Below, piece by piece: positions 1-13,190 of a stretch of 64,000 bases of DNA (position 1 is the first letter of the stretch; every line of letters starts with the position of its first letter). The translations under genes were made by a program, and so were the position numbers. Origin of the DNA: Symsagittifera roscoffensis (taxonomy: Eukaryota > Xenacoelomorpha > Acoela > Convolutidae); contig NC_087064.1 in assembly GCF_963678635.1 (NCBI RefSeq), positions 58,600,338 to 58,664,337 on the forward strand, read 5' to 3'. Under the pieces are notes generated by a model that saw nothing but the letters and a program-made list of their open reading frames with translations, did not search any database and had not been told where the DNA came from.

Positions 1-867
1 TTGCTGTGTGGTCGGACGAGGGAGCGTTTAAAGTTTAGAACCCGTTTCCGTTTTCATCGGATTGATGCATCCAACTAAAATCCCCAGACAAAACCTTGTT
101 CGCGGGGTCTTGTCTGTTTGTCTCTTCAATATTCCCATCGACTGCCCGGACAAAGTTTCATCTTCCGAGTCGTTGGTTGCAGCCTCGTCAGACATCTGAT
201 CGCTTGTAAAAAAAAACTGATTGTTTTTTTCTGATCCTTAATCCCTTCTACCCTTGTTCTAATTGAAGTTTTGATCCACACAATCTGGGGGATAGAGGAG
301 ATTACTTGCGGAACCAGCATCCTGCAATCTCGCTCCGCCTTCCGGTGTTGAGGTCTTCTTTGATCGATTTGATTTTTTTTGCTAACCGCAAAAAAAACTT
401 ATCGCTGCCCTCCACTCTGGCCGATCATTTGCAACCTCTCTTAATTTCGGTCTAATTACTGATTGAGCAACCGCGTCACCACCGATGCGACGTGCTATTT
501 ACAGCAAAGAGAGATTGTTGATGTTGACAAGATTGACAAGAGTGAGCTCATGTTGCACCATTTTTCAGCGCAATTAAGAATCATAGGGAATGGCGTCGTT
601 TTTAGCTAGGATCTTGATTTCAGCTCATTTTTGTATTTGCAGTTCGGAGTGTTCGGTATGGGAATAAGTGCCTAACAGTTTTCGTTGTCAGTCATTGAGA
701 GCTCTGATTTTCTCTCTGGCTGGTTGGATAGTTGTTTTTTTGTTTGTTTTTACTGTTCAGAAAACTCGTCTCCTTACTCAGGCCTGTCATCCAACTGAAC
801 TACCCAGCGACCTTTCTCACTCTGGCTCATAATTTATGACTTCAGCCTGAATAATGTACTGCAATCA
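1..867 (-). pseudogene. pol fragment: end of RNase H and RNase H-integrase linker (relic)
   Basis: Read on the minus strand this block follows the linker of the better preserved pol (about 45,540-46,400). The minus-strand protein around 126-320 has the SSIPQ motif and basic stretch seen near 46,070-46,140. The block is full of stops and small indels. A nearly identical, slightly longer copy lies at 25,346-26,456. The left end is cut by the window edge. Confidence 0.75.
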
Positions 868-1880
868 CTATACCAAGAAACACAAGAACGCAACTGACCA
901 CAACGCTTAGACATATTTATCGAACAGTGAGGCCGAACCAAAACTGCGTAACCTGGCAAGTTGCAATTCTGGTCGATTTGTTTTGATGGATCACGAGTAT
1001 GAGTAGAGGATGACAGATCAGATGATGGGTTGCACTATGAGTTGAGAACGACGGATCAGCCCAGGCTTACATTCGACGGCATCCACGTTGACAATTTGGA
1101 AGGGCAAGCCTGGATAAACCATGTGTTCCAGGAACAATTGGATGTACCTAAGTCGAGCTAACTAATACAGGGGTCTTGAGTGCCGAAGAACTAATGAATG
1201 AGCCATCTCTATCTTTGCGCTTCCTATTCTGAAGACGCGTCTGGGATCAGTAGTAGCGGTAACACAAACAGCACGCAGCTCGCGTAATCAAGAACAGAGA
1301 TCAGATGTGATAGAAAGACTGGGCAAAAGTGCCCTTAGGAGGACAAAACATCCAAGACGCAGACTGGGTCCAATTAATGAAACCGAAACTTCTCGACTTT
1401 CTAGATCGGAGACGCTGGTGAATAAATTGAAAAGGAGGATCTATTGAAACTGAATCTTCAAGTGGTCAGATTTGCTTTGGAAGCTTAGCGAAATCCGAAC
1501 GGTGTATTTTTGTCGGCCAAGGGATTATACAAGTATGAAGGAGTAGACTGGCTGATGGCAGCCGAAGTTGTTTTCAGCTCAACGACCGCATTTAAACTGT
1601 CCGATCTTGAGGGACTGCCGTCGTGTAACACCATGAGTCTGTTCAATGCCCCAAACACTGCAGGACGTGAGGGTAAAACATGATGATCAAAGAGGAGACG
1701 AGAAGCCAGAAAGATTCTCAAAAAAGAGAGCCCCCAACGGACAACATGAGAAAAAGACCAAGCAAGAGAGAAACCCGCGTGCTCACGTCAAGGAAGAGAG
1801 AGCGTATCCAAAGTAAGTGGAACAGAATGTTGACATGCAGCGTTACGGCGACTGGAAAATCAAGATATTTAAAAGGAACA
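868..1880 (+). pseudogene. Second-ORF relic: SGNH C-terminal part and following region, first of two tandem copies
   Basis: The DNA tracks the intact second ORF from about 51,315 to 52,340, including the block around the SGNH DGIH motif (1,068-1,100) and the segment equal to 52,000-52,170. Reading frames are broken throughout. The following block repeats the same region, so E 51,160-52,200 is duplicated in tandem within every array unit. Copies lie at 16,330-17,350 and 26,457-27,475. Confidence 0.75.
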
Positions 1881-3100
1881 AGGAGGAATTGCCAGCGTGG
1901 TAAATACAATGTGCACCAAAAATATGTTCAGGAATCCGGACTCTGAAGAACTGCGATGGTAAGAAAGGTTAGTCTGCCTATTGACAGCAATTTGGCACAA
2001 AAGCCAATACTATGTGCTAAAGATCTGCGTTAAACCAATAAATGCGAGAACGCACCTGGCTGCAGCGCATAGGAAGAATGAAGGAACCGCAACCGTGAGG
2101 TGGAACAAATCGCTCGTAACCTGGCAAGCTGCAATGCTGGACGATGTGTGTTGATTGATGTGGAACATGAGCTGAGGACGACGGATCAGTCCAGATTTAC
2201 AGTCGATGGCATCCCTTTTCACACTGTAGAAGGGCAAGCCTGCATAAACCATGTGTTCCAGGAATCATTGGGCGTACTGGATATCCAGCTTTTTGATACA
2301 GGGGCCTTGATTGCTGAAGAAACAACGAATGTGCCATCTCTACCTTTCTGCCTCCTAGTCTGAAGACGCGTCTGGGATCAGTTACAGCAGTAACACAAAC
2401 ATACGGAGCTCGCGTTATCAAAAACAGAGATCAAGCGTGATGGAAAGACATGGAAAAAGTGCCGCTAGGAGAACAATATATCCAAGACGCAGACTGGGTG
2501 CAGTTAATCAAACCGAAACGCCTCTTAATTCCAGGTCTGAGACGCCGGTGACTAGAGCAGAGAGGCGCCCGGATCGTGGCTCGCTAATGTGGTAAAGTCC
2601 AAAACCTTCTATATGGCACATCTACAAGCGGGATCTAATGAAATGTAATCTTAAAATGATCAGCTTTGCTTTGGACGCTGCGTGAATGCTGGATGGTGCG
2701 AACTGTTCGGTCAATGGAATACACTCGGTTGGTGGAGTAGATTGGCTGATGGCTGCTCATATCAATTTTTGCTCAATTACCGCATTAAAACTAGCCTACC
2801 TTGAGGGACTGTCCTCGAATAACACGATGGGGCCAGTCAATGCCCGAACACTGCAGGACCTGAGCGTAAAACATGAAGAAATGAGAAGGCAGGAAGATTC
2901 TTAAAGAAGATAGACCCAGCGGACAACATGCGAAGTTTCGAAGATGTCGAAGATTTCGGAGAGAATGTGTGACGCAACGTAGGCGGCATGTTACTACTCG
3001 CCAATTTGTGCCTAGTCAAAAGGGCTGATCCTCTGGTATTGATTAGGGGATTCAGTGAATTTTCGAAAGACTTCCTGAGCCCGAAATGACAGCCGTAATT
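1881..3100 (+). pseudogene. Second-ORF relic: second tandem copy of the SGNH part, then a jump to a later segment
   Basis: From about 1,890 the sequence restarts at the region of the SGNH GTND motif (heavily decayed) and runs through the DGIH block at about 2,207. The open piece 2,100-2,363 still shows the NAGR, DGI and EGQA matches to the intact ORF2. It continues to about 2,930 and then jumps to sequence matching 53,840-53,960. The intervening 1.6 kb of the intact ORF2 (about 52,200-53,820) is missing. The same deletion is present in the copies at 18,370 and 28,490. Confidence 0.75.
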
Positions 3101-6100
3101 TTTCAATAATTTTTTCCGTGATAGTAAGGAAGAAATAGAAAGAGAACACGTCGAGTCATGCCCAAAATCGTGAAAGCTTAAGCCCTATGACAAAACAAAC
3201 GGAAATTTGACACAAATCACTGGACATTGACCGTATACCAAAGAGTGAAGAAGGATACGGAAGACTGGAAAGACTTCGGGAAACTGCCTGAGGAAAAAAT
3301 AGAATATACTCTTATCGGAAGATTCTTACTCGGAGCAGACTCCGAAGTCACGCCCCAAGATTGAGAGCACATGAAACTAACAAAAGAATAGCGGCGAGCT
3401 TCCCGATACGATGGATCAGTGATTTTTTTTGACAAAACGCTGCCGTGTTGCAAAATACGAAGTTTGCTCTTTTGGAAGAGTCAACGAGGAACAGGAAGAG
3501 CAATGCTGCCGCTCTCAATCTGGGAAAATTCGAGCAGTAGTGGGCTAATTTGAACATCGCGCCACCTATACTCACGGGAAAAATTAATCTGCTGAAAGCT
3601 GCGATATTCGTTTTGAACGTCAGGTCGGAGTTCCTAGTGACAGAAAGGTTGCTGACTAGAGCTGCTCTAGCACACTTAAGCGGTGAAGAAATAGTTGTAG
3701 GGCATGAAGGACACGAAGACAAATCGGCCGGCGAACTTATAGTGCCCAAATTTCCTACGGAAGAGATTGATGTTGAGCAACAGGGCCCATCAGGATCAGA
3801 GACAAGTAATGATCAATGAGAGGCCACAGAACAAGAGGAGGACTGAATAGAAGAACCGATAGACGAGGATCCAAAACGAAAGGATGGTGAGGACAAAGCA
3901 TCGTTGGGCAAAGAATGGAGCTTGAATATTAACTTTTCAATTATTTGGAGCAAGCAGAGACAATGTCAAGAACGACAGAGCCACTGGCACCTCCTTCAGC
4001 TTTTATGAATGCATTTCTTAACTTGCCCGATTGTGGCTCTCCTGGTAATGTCGCAGCAACAACAAAAAATTGTCAACCGAATCACATCGATTGAGGAAAA
4101 TAGGGAATGCAGCCAGAGTAGCTCTCCTACGAACCTTGCCTGAAGACGAATCGGAAATACATTCTTGTGAATAAGAAATCTTGACTGGCTGTGGATTGAA
4201 CCAAGTGGTGTTCATGGAAGTGGTCTGCTCAGTAGTGCAGCGCTACGGGACCCAATCATTGCTAAAAATAGATCTGAATGGGCCATTAATGAATACAATT
4301 CTCGATAAATTGGTTAAATGTGAGAGAACTTTGAGAGAACCACTCGTTGACTCCGCCACCGATGGAAGTGATGCAAACTCCCCATTAAACCATCTTACCA
4401 AAAGAATAGCGATTAAGTGATTTATCTCTCCAGGACAAGGAAAGTGACAACTCGCTCAAAACTAGTGCTTGGGAAAATCAATGACATGAAAAGGAAGATG
4501 GTCAGCAAGGTTATGGGAAGAAAATCAGCAAAAAAGAAGGTAAACAAAGAATCCTCAATAAACAGTGCCAACCTAGCAAAAACAAGGAACGGAGGATACA
4601 GAGGACCTAGACAAAAGTGATGACAGATCACAAGGCACCTCGAAAATGACGGAAACAATGATGGTACCGTCTAACCTTATGGCAGAGATTTTTTCTGCCA
4701 GTTAAAAGAATGAAAAGAGTGACCGCATTCTTACTGGAGCGGCTTTGGAAAAAGAAATCCTGAGATAGTGTGGCGAAAGCCCATTGAAGGACTTCAAGGC
4801 TTCTGCGATCGCCCATGGAAAAGGAAGCGCCACAAGACAACTAACTCCGGTTGAATATATTCGGTTGACAGTGTCGGAGACAATCACAAAATGCGAGCCC
4901 GCTCGTGAATACGTTGAACTGATGGTACTCAGAAACTCAGTCAGAGGACACCTAATTGCTCTAGAGAACAAAGGCGCCATTGGATGTTATCTGGACGGCG
5001 TTATGAAAGACACGACGATGAAACAAAAAGCTTAAAGATCATTTTCTTCCTCGGACATGCATGCAGAAATAGTAGGTCCACTTGTTAGTTTGCCTTAGAG
5101 ACCAGTACTGTTACGTTACTTTGAAACAGAATTGACTATGACCTCGAAAAAGCATGGTTTATTAGCTGTACCGTACGCCAGGACCGAATTGCAGCTTAGA
5201 CTCACCTGGTGCTTTGCGGCATTGATCAGCGATGAGTACGGCTCATTTGTAATAAAACATCAGAGGACGAAAATATGCTTCTTATTGATTGCTCTAGGAG
5301 ACTTGATGATTAATGAAGGAGCAGCAGCGGCATGCACTATTTACAAGCACTCGTGGACACTTGTTAGAGCCAACCGCTGCGAGTGAAAATACCAGTGGTA
5401 TTGGAAACTTGAGGGTCGACGAAATCAAGAGATTCTCCAACAAAAAACTCGGGCTCTCGAAAAAATCTAGGGGAACACTCAAAAAGTCCAGTGATTACTG
5501 TTGACTGATCAGAAAAAAGCCCTACCGCTATTTGTCGCGAAATGTTGGAATGGATTAAAACCCTTCGAACAATGAAAACATAAGTGGCTGCTACTTTGAT
5601 GACAAGCAAGCAGTTTTGCTAAGATTCTGATTGTCTAGAAGATCAAAAAAAATTACAATGCATGTCAACAAGTCAAGCTAGGACTAAGACTGCAAAAAAA
5701 ACGGACTGCACCTTCCGTCAGACAGGAGATTGGATTTTGGATTGGGATTCTCGGATGAAGAACAAAAATGATGGTTGTTTGGGAACTGATTAGGTGATCA
5801 TGGTGTCCAAAACCCAACGCTCACGCCATATTGCGACTGACGCGAGAAATTTGAAGAGAAATGAAGGCTCATTGTAACCTTTGAGAGCTGAACACTATGA
5901 AAAACTTGATGAAGGCAGCCTCTGGGATCAATCGAGAGAACACTATCAATTTGCCTGGTTGGGGACCGGAAGACTGGATAGAGCCTGGTTGCTCTCTGGC
6001 AAAAGTTTGCAGCTTAAAAAATAATAAGCGTGGAGGTCTCAACTGCACAAAGAATCTCGCCAAAAAAGCAGGAACAATTGATGGTTTTGTTCAGAAACCT

Positions 6101-6590
6101 AACGATGGAAACGAAGATGTAGACAAAACTGATTGCAGATTGTCATGAAGGAACTCAAGTGAATGTTGTGACAACACTGGGAGAATACAGCATTGATGGT
6201 TCTCTAGAGTCACTGCTGAATCTGAAACAACAAGATGTGATGGTCACAGCGATCAGTGTAAACGCGTTTCCGGGCGTATTACAGAATGAAAAAGCGTATA
6301 TTGGAAGATAAAGGGAAGCCATTGAAGTGGAAATGAAACTCAATCAAAGTGAAGCGTACCATAGATCATCAGATGTTCGATAAGGGGTTTAAGCGTGACT
6401 CATATATGCCAAAGCGCAGTACACTTTGTAGCAGTGGATATGAAAAGCAAAACAACTTCATTAGAACAACCATTCTCCGTATCAAAGTGTGTGAGACTTG
6501 CATGGATATCAGAAAGATATTACGAGTTGCTCTGTAAAAAAATCACCGCAGTTCCTGGAAGAACCAAGGATGAACTGTAATTGATACTTT
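3101..6590 (+). pseudogene. Second-ORF relic: C-terminal half
   Basis: This block is collinear with about 54,170-57,850 of the better element. Recognisable short matches include KSAG with PKF near 3,720-3,760, PGWGPEDW near 5,960, and AVPGRTK near 6,550. Dozens of stops and indels rule out function. The array unit at 26,457-31,304 has an extra deletion equal to 4,230-5,530 of this copy. In the second unit the region beyond 18,886 is lost in the assembly gap. Confidence 0.78.
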
Positions 6591-7065
6591 GAAAGAAGCA
6601 TAGAAAAGTGTACAGGGTCGTTTCAGCTTGACTTCGGGTCAGGAGCTTTCAAACAAGCTCTCGTGACCCATCAGAATGCAGTGACCAACGCTGCGAAGAG
6701 AACTTTGAAAACAGATGATTGTGACGGCAGAGAATAAGAAATATGTTAAAGAAATCCTAGACAAAAGTGAGAATGTGCCTCAACAACAGCTTCTGAAGGA
6801 ATGGAGAACACAGAGTGGAAGAGCAGAATTGTTGGAGGACTGCCTTCAACAGCGTATGGATGGCCTTGACGTGCCGATGGACACCAAGACCAAAAGAGTC
6901 AAAATCAAAAGAGAAAGACTTGGAGCTTTACAGCTGGATGCAAGCAAGAAGCAAAGACGGTTTGAAGAAAAGAAAAGTTTTTGAACTTCTCAACGGCAAA
7001 GAAAAAAACAGATGCAAAGAGATTTCAACAATTAGCAGGAAAGAAAAGGTCAAAATTTTTGATAA
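6591..7065 (+). pseudogene. Second-ORF tail relic with a fixed join to gag
   Basis: Sequence equal to 58,410-58,890 follows directly after the equal of 57,850, so about 570 bp present at 57,850-58,410 is absent here. The join sits at a short shared GAAG..CATGG stretch. The block ends at GGATCC (about 7,070), where gag sequence equal to 40,410 begins with no LTR in between. The same join appears in the other full units. Confidence 0.75.
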
Positions 7066-7493
7066 CTTTGGATCCTAATTGAGCTTCATTAGTTCAAGGC
7101 TTGAAGACATGTTGCATCCCATTTTGGAGGACGGCTCTTCCGACCAGTTTTTTACAGCCAGAATGATTAACACGGCTTTGATTGGGATGCAACATTCTAG
7201 TGACTTCCTGACAACAGCCAATTCTGACGCGCATGCTGAAGCGACTACGGTCACCAAACTAGGTGCTACACTGGGAGATTGGAGACGGAGTACGAAAGAT
7301 CTTCGAGACAGATAGAAGCAGACGCGAGTTTCAACTAGCACCAAACTGCCTGTAACAATTAAGGTTACACCACAACTCTTGACTCCATTGGTCGAGGACA
7401 GGGTATCAATGGAGGAAGCCCTGACTATGATCATGGTTAGGATGGTTGAGCAACAGGAACAGATTTCCAACAAGATAAATAAACCAGAGAGCT

Positions 7494-7548
<55 letters not shown>

Positions 7549-9590
7549 TGAGAGAGAGAGAGAGAGCGGTCGGTTCACATTGAGAGAGAGGGTTGCGAGA
7601 GGAGATTCATCGCAATAAACGGCAAGTCAATGAGGAGCGCTTGAAAAAGAGAACGGATGAAAGTTCGGCCAGAATCTTATCACGAATGACACGAGAGGCC
7701 AAGCAAAAGGAGCGACGGTTGAAAGATGATATGGAGCAACTTAGGAGTCAACACGAGCTGACTCTTCGCACTCTCGATACTAGGATAGATGCAATGATGG
7801 AAAGAGGCACTCAAGCCATAATGGATAGATTCGATGGTCTATGGGGAACTGGGAGTGGATCGAGAAACAAAGGAGAACAATTGAGAGAGGTGGGCAGAGA
7901 GCCAAAAGTGAACTTCAGTGAATCCTCAAATATGGGAAGATCAAAAGGATCCACAAGAGGAAGGGATAACCCATCAACTAAAGCCACCGATAGTCACAAG
8001 CTAATGAAATCAACGAATATTCACAAGGAACTGCACTTGCAGCGTGCGAGCATCAAACAATTGCTCCAAACGAGGAACCTACGCCGGTGGGAGAGTGATT
8101 CCTCAGGGTGGAATCAATCCAACCAGGGAAGAGCTCAACCTAGCGGCCTTGGGAGAAGGGACGTTCCAGAGCCTCAATTGACTGATAATCACAATCAGAC
8201 GGGATGTTCGCGGGATACGACGGCAATAGCGACAGTGTTTGAATCTCTAAACAGATCGTTGGAGAGGTTTCTCGCAATTTTGTCCAGGACAAATGAGCGT
8301 AGCAAAAAACTTAAAGTGTGTTCAAGAAACCGAGGTGTTATAAGGAAAAATCCGACGTTTGTATAGATACTGGGATAGAAATCATGAAACAGCATTTCGA
8401 AGAGGAAGACTAATTGAAAGATATGAAAGCAGAACGCTCACCAACAATTTAGAAGGGACGGCCCTGAACTGCGTGATGGCGAAGAAACAATATCAAAGGG
8501 ACACTACTGAGAAGACTTTCGAAATACTGTTGAACTAGTTCGGCTCGCGATGATGCGCTTCGAAAAACAAAGGCAATTTGAAGAAGATGCCAAAACAAGT
8601 TCTTGGATGACCTGGAAATGCTAAATAGGCGTAGCCAACCGGACGAACCAAACAGTAGATTGAACCTGGCCGCAGCTTCAAAATTCATCGATTGTGTGAA
8701 AAGCGACGAACTCAGGACTATGTTAGCGACTCTTTACACAACTCTCTCAAACAATGCACCAACACCGGAAGAGCTGTGACTGAAATCCAAGGAACATTTG
8801 TTGCTGAAGCCTCCAATAAAGTCAAGTTTTTACAAAAAAAATTATGGCAATTTTAATAATGGATTGGTACAAGCCTAGTGTTGACATGGACAAGAGACTC
8901 TTTTGGGCGAACTGCAGTTCCACGGATCATCATGTATCCGTTTGTCGAATCTATACAAAAGGGATGAAGCCAATCGGTTTTGGCCTTGAAGATGAAGTTG
9001 CGTCGGAAATCGACCATGAATATTTCATGAGAAGAATAATAGAAAAACTCGGCTCCAGGTTTTCTTTTGCAACCTGCAGGATCATTTTAAATTGGGTTGT
9101 CCACTGTTTTAGGATGCGGTGGTAGATGTCAAACATTCCGGGTATGAAGAGGCTTCGTCAGGCGTTAAGGCTAGCAAGGCACGTTTGATGAGCCAGGCGG
9201 AATCTCGGAGGAAAAAGAAACTGCAATTATTGGCCAGGAAGAAAATGCAAGCCGTAGTGGAGAAAACGATCAGAATGTAACCCGAGGCCTTGGCTCAGGC
9301 TTTTAAAACTATTAAGAAGCGGCAAGAGATGCCTTGAAAAGGACAACCAGAGAAGCGAAACAGAACAGAAAGTCCTGCTCAAACTGGAGAATGAGAGGAC
9401 TAAGGATCAACTCAATGCCTCTGAGGCATCCGCAGTGGAAGAAACAAAGGCACCAAAGAACTTGAACATTAAATTGAATGTGATCACTGGGCAGACATTT
9501 GATACGGTGTCTCAGGGCAGCAAGATACATACGATAATCTCGGTGGCGGGAAATCCTTTAATTAGGAATTAAAGTGAACTCTCGGATATC
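7066..9590 (+). pseudogene. gag relic (coiled coil, capsid, zinc-knuckle region)
   Basis: This matches gag of the better element from about 40,405 to 42,960. The longest open stretch (7,593-8,366) keeps the charged coiled-coil part and the RTLDTRIDAMMERGTQ match. The capsid part is frameshifted. Near 8,900 the first zinc-knuckle region survives as CSSTDHH, but the second knuckle is scrambled. Gag N-terminal sequence before codon 187 is missing because the fixed join enters gag internally. Confidence 0.85.
7494..7566 (+). repeat. (GA)n microsatellite inside gag relic
   Basis: An almost pure GA run interrupts gag at the point where the better element has a short purine-rich coding stretch (about 40,830-40,850). 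Sister copies have runs of different length at the same gag position. Confidence 0.95.
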
Positions 9591-10260
9591 ACCACGATGC
9601 ATCTGGGCATTAAGGCGGATCATCATCTGAGACGAAAAGAAACCACGCACTAAAACGAAGGCTGTGCGAGACTTGGTCATGATAGGTGAATACCGGACCA
9701 TGAAACTCAACGGGCGTTGCGTGGAAGTCTACGAGCCACATCAGCTGATGCTTAGAGTGCGGATGGGATTAGCGTTTATACTTAGACTTATGTCACGATA
9801 GACAATGATCAAATAGGAAAGATATATTTGGGTCAAGAAGAGTTGAAGGTCCGCAGGATTGGTCATGACGCCTTGATGGAAGAAGATGTGGTGCACATTG
9901 GATACGAAGCAGGGAAGGAAATAGGAGTCACAAGACTCCTAGGCACAGGAACGGCATTCAGAGTGATTCTGATTTAAAAAAAATTTGGAAAGGAAATGTT
10001 TTACCAGTGAAGACCTGATATTCACGAACTTAAGACTAGCAGCCGCCAATCGCAGAGCCATCTATGTGGCAGGGAGAACTCTAATAACAGTCCTCTAGAT
10101 GAAAAGACGGAACCTCTGGATGGATTTACTTGTGATAGAGAACCTGGATGAATGGGATCAATTCATCATAAGGCTTGATTTTGTCAGGATTTCCGAGAAG
10201 ACGACTAATCATAGTAATGGACTGATAAAAATAAAAAAACCCAAACAGAAAATATGTTAA
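9591..10260 (+). pseudogene. Protease-region relic, catalytic Asp lost
   Basis: This is collinear with 42,960-43,640. The DTGA catalytic motif of the better element (43,324) reads Gly-Thr-Gly here (codon at 9,942), so the active-site aspartate is gone. The same Asp-to-Gly change is present at 19,242 and 34,181. Several stops and frameshifts lie on both sides. Confidence 0.8.
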
Positions 10261-11062
10261 ACGCCCAGTAAATCGGCTTAAATTAAATGAGAATAGAATA
10301 CAATTTTTTAGACAGAAAGCTAAAATTACACCCTAGGAAGTTATTGTTTGCGTTTTTTAGGATGAGAAAATTAAATCCATTGCGCGATAATCAGCAGATT
10401 ATCTTGGTAGCGACCCCAAGATTCAAAACAGTGGTTTTAGACCGGAGCTATCCGTCACGCGAATGTGTGTTTGCATTGTTGAAGACACTATAACCAACGG
10501 TTTCATTCCAACGTGGAAGGAAACTTTTTTACGCTTCTGGTTTCAAAAAAAATTGATGAATTGAATTCTTCTAATTCGTTATTTTCGATAAAACCTGAGA
10601 CAGATGACAGCTTGCCGAGCTGCTCAGGTTTTCCAAAAAGGTCATCATCATATGAGTTAGAGTCTAAAAAACTGGTTCTACCAGAGATAGAGTATTAAGA
10701 GGTAAGATAGCGGAGAGAGTGTTTGAGATGTTAAAGGGACTTTTTAAATAGGAACGTAGACGTTTTTTCAAAACAAAAAGCTGATATTGGTTGTTTTATA
10801 TTTGTCGAGCACGAGATAGAACTAGAAGAAGGTGCCGTACCCCACAGGGAAGGAGCGAGGCGCATGGCACCGCATAAATAGGAGGCGTACCGAGTAGAGC
10901 TAAAAATGCTGCTCGAGTGCGACATGATAGAATCCTTGAAGTCACCTTCGGCATGTGGGGTCCTCATGGCCAAGAAGAAAAAAAGGGACCTGAGAATCTG
11001 CTGCAACTTTTGCTACTTAAACGCGGTGACTATAAGGGACCTGTACCCAAAACCACGCATAA
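10261..11062 (+). pseudogene. Protease-RT linker and RT N-terminal relic ending at an inverted turnaround
   Basis: This matches 43,640-44,530, including the stretch around the HEIE and MIEP motifs and the RT fingers region. It stops at the equal of about 44,530. The sequence then turns back on itself at about 11,063 and continues as minus-strand protease and gag. The short CATAAGTCTAA stretch is shared by both arms. Confidence 0.8.
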
Positions 11063-13121
11063 GTCTAAGTATAAACGCTAATCCCATCCGCACTCTAAGC
11101 ATCAGTTGATGTGGCTCGTAGACTTCCATGTAACGTCCGTTGAGTTTCATGGTCCGGTATCCACCTATCATTACCAAGTCTCGCAAAGTCTTCGGTTTAG
11201 TGCGTGGTTTCTTTTTGTCTCAGATGATGAACCGCCTTAATGCCCAGATGCATCATGGTGATCTCCGAGAGTTCACTTTAATTCCTAATTACCTGATTTC
11301 CCGCCACCGAGATTATCGTCTGTATCTTGCTGCCCTGAGACACCGTATCAAATGTCTGCCCAGTGATCACATTCAATTTCATGTTCAAGTTCTTTGGTGC
11401 CTTTGTTTCTTCCCCAAAGGTGCCGTTTTCTCGACTACGGCTTGCATTTTCTTCCTGGCCAATTATTGCAGTTTTTTTCCTCCGAGATTCCGCCTGGCTC
11501 ATCAAACGTGCCTTGCTAGCCTTAACGCCTGACGAAGCCTCTTCATACCCGAATGTTTTACATCCACCACCGCATCCTAAAACAGTGGACAACCCAAATG
11601 AAAATGATCCTGCAGGTTGCAAAAGAAAACCTGGAGCCAAGTTTTTCTATTATTGTTCTCACGAAATGTTCATGGTCGATTTCCGACGCAACTTCATCTT
11701 CGAGACCAAAACCGATTGGCTTCATCCCTTTTTTATAGATTCGACAAACGGATACATGATGATCCGTGGAACTGCAGTTCGCCCAAAAGAGTCTCTTGTC
11801 CATGTCAACACTAGGCTTGTACCAATCCATTATTAAAATTGCCATGATTTTTTTTGTAAAAACTTGACTTTATTTGAGGCTTCAGCAACAAATGTTCCTT
11901 GGATTTCAGTCGCAGCTCTTCCGGTGTTAGTGCATTGTTTGAGAGAGTTGTTTAATGAGTCGCTAATATTGTCCTGAGTTCGTCGCTTTTCACACAATCG
12001 ATAAATATTGAAGCTGCCGCCAAGTTCAATCTACTGTTTGGTTTGTCCGGTTGGCTACGCCTATTTAGCATTTCCAGGTCATCCAAGATCTTGTTTTTGG
12101 CATCTTCTTCAAATTGCCTTTGTTTTTCGAAGCGCATCATCGCGAGCCGAACTAGTTCAACAGTATTTCGAAAGTCTTCTCAGTAGTTCCCTTTGATATT
12201 GTTTCTTCGCCATCACGCAGTTCAGGGCCGTCCCTTCTAAATTGTTGGTGAGCGTTCTGCTTTCATGTCTTTCAATTAAGTCTTCTTCTTCGAAATGCTG
12301 TTTCATGACTTCTATCCCAGTATCTATACAAATGTCAGATTTGTCCTTATAACAGCTCGTTTTCTTGAACACACTTTAAGTCTTTTGCTCGCTCATTTGT
12401 CCTGGACAAAATTGCGAGAAACGTCTCCAACGATCTGTTTAGAGATTCAAACACTGTCGCTATTGCCGTCGTATCCCGCGAACATCCCGTCTGATTGTGA
12501 GTATCAGTCATTTGAGGCTCTGGAACGTCCCTTTCTCCCAAGGCCGCTAGGTTGAGCTCTTCCCTGGTTGGATTGATTCCACCCTGAGGAATCACTCTCC
12601 CACCGGCGTAGGTTCCTCGGTTGGAGCAATTGTTTGATGCTCGCACGCTACAAGTGCAGCTACTTGTAAATATTTGTTGATTTCATTAGTTTGTGACTCC
12701 CGGTGGCTTTAGTTGATGGGTTATCCCTTCCTCTTGTGGATCCTTTTGATCTTCCCATATTTGAGGATTCACTGAAGTTCACTTTTGGCTCTCTGCCCGC
12801 CTCTCTCAATTGTTCTCCTTTGTTTCTTGATCCAATCCCAGTTCCCCATAAACCATCTAGTCTATCCATTATGGCTTGAAAGCCTCTTTCCATTATTGCA
12901 TCTATCCTAGTATCGAGAGTCCCAAGAGTCAGCTTTTGTTGACTCCTAAGTTGCTCCATGTCAGTTTTCAACCGTCGCTCCTTTTGCTCGGCCTCTCGTG
13001 TCATTCGTGATAAGATTCTGGCCGCATTTTCATCCGTTCTCTTTTTCAAGCGCTCCTCATTGAATTCCTGTTTATTGCGATGTATCTCCCATCGCAACCC
13101 TCTTTCTCAATGTGAACCGAC

Positions 13122-13190
<69 letters not shown>

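Noticed and set aside
2010-2421. Minus-strand frames opposite SGNH relics (repeated at 17,479, 17,666, 27,603, 27,790)
   Set aside because: They recur only because the DNA is repeated. The plus strand carries the recognisable SGNH sequence.
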